Positions 61,804 to 64,000 of a stretch of 64,000 nucleotides of DNA are shown here, one piece after another. The stretch is from NCBI GenBank assembly GCA_017549125.1, contig JAFYVL010000045.1:1-64000 (forward strand). Reading direction: 5' to 3'. How positions within the stretch are numbered: the first letter of the stretch is position 1; each line of letters begins with the position of its first letter. Under the pieces are notes generated by a model. The model saw only the letters and a list, made by a program, of their open reading frames with translations, did no database searches and was not told the origin of the DNA. The translations under genes were made by a program, and so were the position numbers. This DNA is from Oscillospiraceae bacterium (GTDB lineage: Bacteria; Bacillota; Clostridia; Oscillospirales; Oscillospiraceae).

Positions 61804-62934
61804 ATGTTTGAATTATTAAAATCTGAGGGTAAGGCTCGTCGTGGCGTATTTACATGCGCCCATGGTACTGTGCAGACCCCTGTGTTTATGAATGTTGGTA
61901 CACAAGGCGCGATTAAGGGCGCATTGAGCGCCAAGGATCTGAAGGATATTGGCTGCCAGGTGGAGCTGAGTAACACCTATCATCTGCATCTGCGTCCCGG
62001 TGATCAGCTGGTCAAAGAATGCGGTGGATTGCATAAGTTTATGACCTGGGATGGTCCTATCTTGACAGATTCCGGTGGATTCCAAGTGTTTAGCTTGTCT
62101 TCCTTGCGTAAGATCAAGGAAGAGGGTGTGTATTTTGCGTCCCATATTGATGGTCGAAAGATCTTCATGGGTCCTGAAGAAAGTATGCAAATCCAATCCA
62201 ATCTGGGTTCTGATATTTGCATGGCTTTTGATGAATGTATCGAAAATCCCGCACCCCGGGAATACGTATTGCAAAGCGTTGATAGAACATATCGCTGGTT
62301 GGAGCGATGCAAAGCAGAAAATGCGCGTCTAAACCAGCTGGAGGATACCGTAAATCCCCAACAGATGCTTTGGGGCATCAACCAGGGTGGCACGTATGCG
62401 GATATTCGTATCGATCACATGAAGCGCATTCGGGATCTGGATCTGCCTGGTTATGCAATTGGCGGTTTGGCGGTTGGTGAAACCGCAGAGCAGATGTACG
62501 ACGTGATTGAAGCTGTTGAACCCTATATGCCGGCGGATAAAACCAGATATTTGATGGGCGTAGGTACACCGACCAATATCATTGAAGCGGTTGCTCGTGG
62601 CGTTGACTTCTTCGATTGTGTGATGCCGGCCAGAAATGCTCGCCATGCCAGACTGTTTACATGGCAGGGTGCGATTAACCTGAAGAACGCAAAGTATGCC
62701 AAGGACATGAACCCCATTGATCCGGAGTGTGATTGCCCGGTGTGTCGCAGATATTCCCGTGCCTATATTCGCCATTTGTTTGTGGCAGACGAGATGCTTG
62801 CTATGCGCTTGGCGGTTATGCATAATCTGTACTTTTATAATAAATTGATGGAAAGAATTCGGGATGCTCTGGATTGCGGTACATTTGCACAGTTTAGAAA
62901 TGAATATTCCGAAAAGTTAAACAGAAGAATATAA
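61804..62934 (+). CDS. tgt: tRNA-guanine transglycosylase
   Basis: A 376-residue TIM-barrel enzyme exchanging guanine 34 for preQ1 in tRNAs with GUN anticodons. Active-site features are ILTDSGGFQVFSL (about residue 88, catalytic Asp), GTYADIRIDH, GYAIGGLAVGE (about 219), the nucleophile-bearing VDFFDCVMPARNARHARL (about 264) and the zinc site CDCPVCRRYSRAYIRHLF (about 306) with a downstream histidine. Upstream preQ0/preQ1 genes (queCDEF) are not in this window, so preQ1 may be taken up or made elsewhere. Confidence 0.95.
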   Translation: MFELLKSEGKARRGVFTCAHGTVQTPVFMNVGTQGAIKGALSAKDLKDIGCQVELSNTYHLHLRPGDQLVKECGGLHKFMTWDGPILTDSGGFQVFSLSSLRKIKEEGVYFASHIDGRKIFMGPEESMQIQSNLGSDICMAFDECIENPAPREYVLQSVDRTYRWLERCKAENARLNQLEDTVNPQQMLWGINQGGTYADIRIDHMKRIRDLDLPGYAIGGLAVGETAEQMYDVIEAVEPYMPADKTRYLMGVGTPTNIIEAVARGVDFFDCVMPARNARHARLFTWQGAINLKNAKYAKDMNPIDPECDCPVCRRYSRAYIRHLFVADEMLAMRLAVMHNLYFYNKLMERIRDALDCGTFAQFRNEYSEKLNRRI

Positions 62935-62941
62935 ATTTTAC

Positions 62942-62969
62942 TTGCTTTTTACCGGGTTAGTGTTATAAT
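62942..62969 (+). promoter_or_regulatory. Sigma-A promoter of yajC
   Basis: TTGCTT, 16 bases and TATAAT lie 33 bases before the yajC start. Confidence 0.65.
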
Positions 62970-63002
62970 AGCCTAGAAATATTTTACAAAGGAGTTTTTG
63001 AA

Positions 63003-63338
63003 ATGGGTTTGTTATTTCCCCTGATTATGGTGATCGCTGTTTTCTATTTCATGCTGATTCGCCCCGAGAACAAGCGTAAGAAGGAAGCAGAGCAGCTTCG
63101 TTCTTCTTTGAAGGAAGGCGACGAGATCATTACCATCGGTGGTATTACCGGTATTGTGGTAAATGTGAAGGAAGACCGTTTCGTGATCGAAACCGGCGCC
63201 GATCAGGTTCGTATTGAGTTCCAGAAGTGGGCTTTGTCCAGCAATGAATCTGCAAACAAGGCTGCGAAGGAAGCACAGCGTAAGCGTGAGGAAGAAAGAG
63301 CCAAGGCTAAGGCCGCTAAGAAGGCTAAAAAAGACTAA
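63003..63338 (+). CDS. yajC: Preprotein translocase subunit YajC
   Basis: A 111-residue single-pass protein with one N-terminal helix (LLFPLIMVIAVFYFMLI) and the conserved RPENKRKKEAEQLRSSLKEGDEIITIGGITGIV segment, then a long charged Lys/Glu/Ala tail. YajC associates with SecDF and the Sec channel. It follows tgt (70-base gap with its own promoter), the conserved queA-tgt-yajC order. AAAGGAG precedes the ATG. Confidence 0.94.
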   Translation: MGLLFPLIMVIAVFYFMLIRPENKRKKEAEQLRSSLKEGDEIITIGGITGIVVNVKEDRFVIETGADQVRIEFQKWALSSNESANKAAKEAQRKREEERAKAKAAKKAKKD

Positions 63339-63344
63339 TACAAA

Positions 63345-63385
63345 GCACGGTATGTTTTTTGATGAAACATACCGTGCGTTTTTTA
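63345..63385. terminator. Terminator after yajC
   Basis: A 13-bp perfect stem GCACGGTATGTTT / AAACATACCGTGC is followed by GTTTTTTATTT; it separates yajC from the convergent exporter gene. Confidence 0.88.
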
Positions 63386-64000
63386 TTTCTTGTTTTGTTG
63401 TAAAACAGATATTAAACGGAATAGTGTAGAGATGATTAAAATACCAACAGCCAGAGCGCCTGCGATAGCAATGGTGCTGGTAACCTCTCTGCTAAAAGCG
63501 GACATATCGCCACGAATAAAATAGTTTGTGGTGTAGTAGATGCCGGCACCGGGCAGAAGAGGGAAGATGGAAATAACCAGGTATCCCAATGCAGGACATT
63601 TGCGGATACGAGCCATGATCTCTGCATAGGCGGCTGCAAAGATGGTGGCGATAAAATATCCGGTAAAATCAGATCCGCCACACATAATTGTAAGTCCGTA
63701 AATGGCCCAGGTGAGTCCACCGCCTAACACACATAGGACAGTGCCTTTTCCGTGTACATTAAATAGGGCAAGAAAACCCACGCATCCAAATGCTGCAGCA
63801 ATGCACTGTATCCAGAGAGGATACTTTATGGGAGCATGGCTAATCGTAGAACCGGCAAAGGTTTCGGTTATTTTCAAACCAATACCGGTTCCCAGGGCGA
63901 TGGCGGCTGCAATCAGCAATACCTGGATGATTCGGTTAACACCAGAGTTTGTATCGCCATAGATAATGTCTCTGACAGCGTTGGTAAATACCAATCCTGG
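63383..64000 (-). CDS. Threonine/serine exporter family protein, C-terminal part (cut by window end)
   Basis: The frame is open to the last base, so the 5' end lies outside; 205 residues are visible. The first visible residues (PGLVFTNAVRDIIYGD) match the end of the ThrE N-terminal (YjjP/DUF1212) domain, and the rest, with about five helices, matches the ThrE C-terminal (YjjB/DUF3815) domain: CVLGGGLTWAIY, AEIMARIRKCPALGYLVISIFPLLPGAGIYY. Both domains appear fused in one protein. These proteins export threonine, serine or other small acids; the substrate here is not determinable. Confidence 0.85.
   Translation of the reverse strand, partial: PGLVFTNAVRDIIYGDTNSGVNRIIQVLLIAAAIALGTGIGLKITETFAGSTISHAPIKYPLWIQCIAAAFGCVGFLALFNVHGKGTVLCVLGGGLTWAIYGLTIMCGGSDFTGYFIATIFAAAYAEIMARIRKCPALGYLVISIFPLLPGAGIYYTTNYFIRGDMSAFSREVTSTIAIAGALAVGILIISTLFRLISVLQQNKK

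Overview
The window looks like a chromosomal segment of a Gram-positive, endospore-forming anaerobe of the class Clostridia, most likely a gut Oscillospirales-type bacterium of moderate GC content. The evidence is a complete spoIIIAA-AH operon, two tRNA-responsive T-box leaders (valS, tyrS), an L10-type ribosomal leader, an ECF transporter S component, an ammonia-dependent AsnA, a one-chain iron-sulfur L-serine dehydratase, many near-consensus sigma-A promoters and AGGAGG-type ribosome binding sites. No outer-membrane genes are visible. The family-level placement is inference.

Layout. 1-1.4 kb: the end of an MFS transporter, a decayed gtrA pseudogene and a small TSCPD protein. 1.5-5.8 kb: tepA-like protease, UppP-like phosphatase and the FtsK/SpoIIIE DNA translocase. 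5.8-8.5 kb: a pantothenate/coenzyme A module (coaBC diverging from an ECF S component and coaX). 8.6-13.1 kb: spoIIIA operon. 13.1-19.8 kb: T-box-valS, sdaA (minus strand), proS and a PHP-domain protein. 19.9-28.4 kb: one pyrimidine operon, pyrC-carB-pyrK-pyrD-pyrF-pyrE-pyrB. 28.4-31.7 kb (minus): a papain/NlpC-like protein, a membrane protein and L10 leader-rplJ-rplL. 31.9-32.7 kb: an isolated phage-type replisome-organizer gene carrying an 11-bp iteron-like array. 32.8-35.3 kb (minus): dus and ribonuclease J. 35.6-43.1 kb: gdpP-rplI-dnaB-tilS-hpt-ftsH. 43.2-50.7 kb: an OmpR-type two-component system, asnA, htrA, a CBM9-like protein, tmRNA, cyclophilin, smpB and a HAD hydrolase. 50.8-58.2 kb: a Nudix gene, then a ~0.6 kb structured noncoding RNA with its own promoter followed by a small membrane protein and dxs-tlyA-nadK-argR-recN. 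58.2-64 kb: T-box-tyrS, dapA (minus), queA-tgt, yajC and a ThrE-type exporter cut by the window end.

Most of the window is housekeeping. Four places stand out. (1) The gene-free 0.7 kb before the small membrane gene at 51964 fits OLE RNA followed by its partner OapA, in the same dxs/tlyA/nadK/argR/recN context known from Bacillus halodurans. (2) The lone replisome-organizer gene carries ten CAACC-starting units exactly 11 bp apart next to an AT-rich tract, which resembles a phage replication origin. (3) PyrB has a C-terminal zinc-ribbon extension whose cysteine spacing matches the zinc domain of the ATCase regulatory chain PyrI. (4) An unrecognised, strongly expressed-looking protein at 28438-29565 has a possible NlpC/P60-like catalytic pattern.

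Many long antisense ORFs (for example 886 codons opposite valS and 766 opposite carB) are by-products of codon bias and are not annotated.
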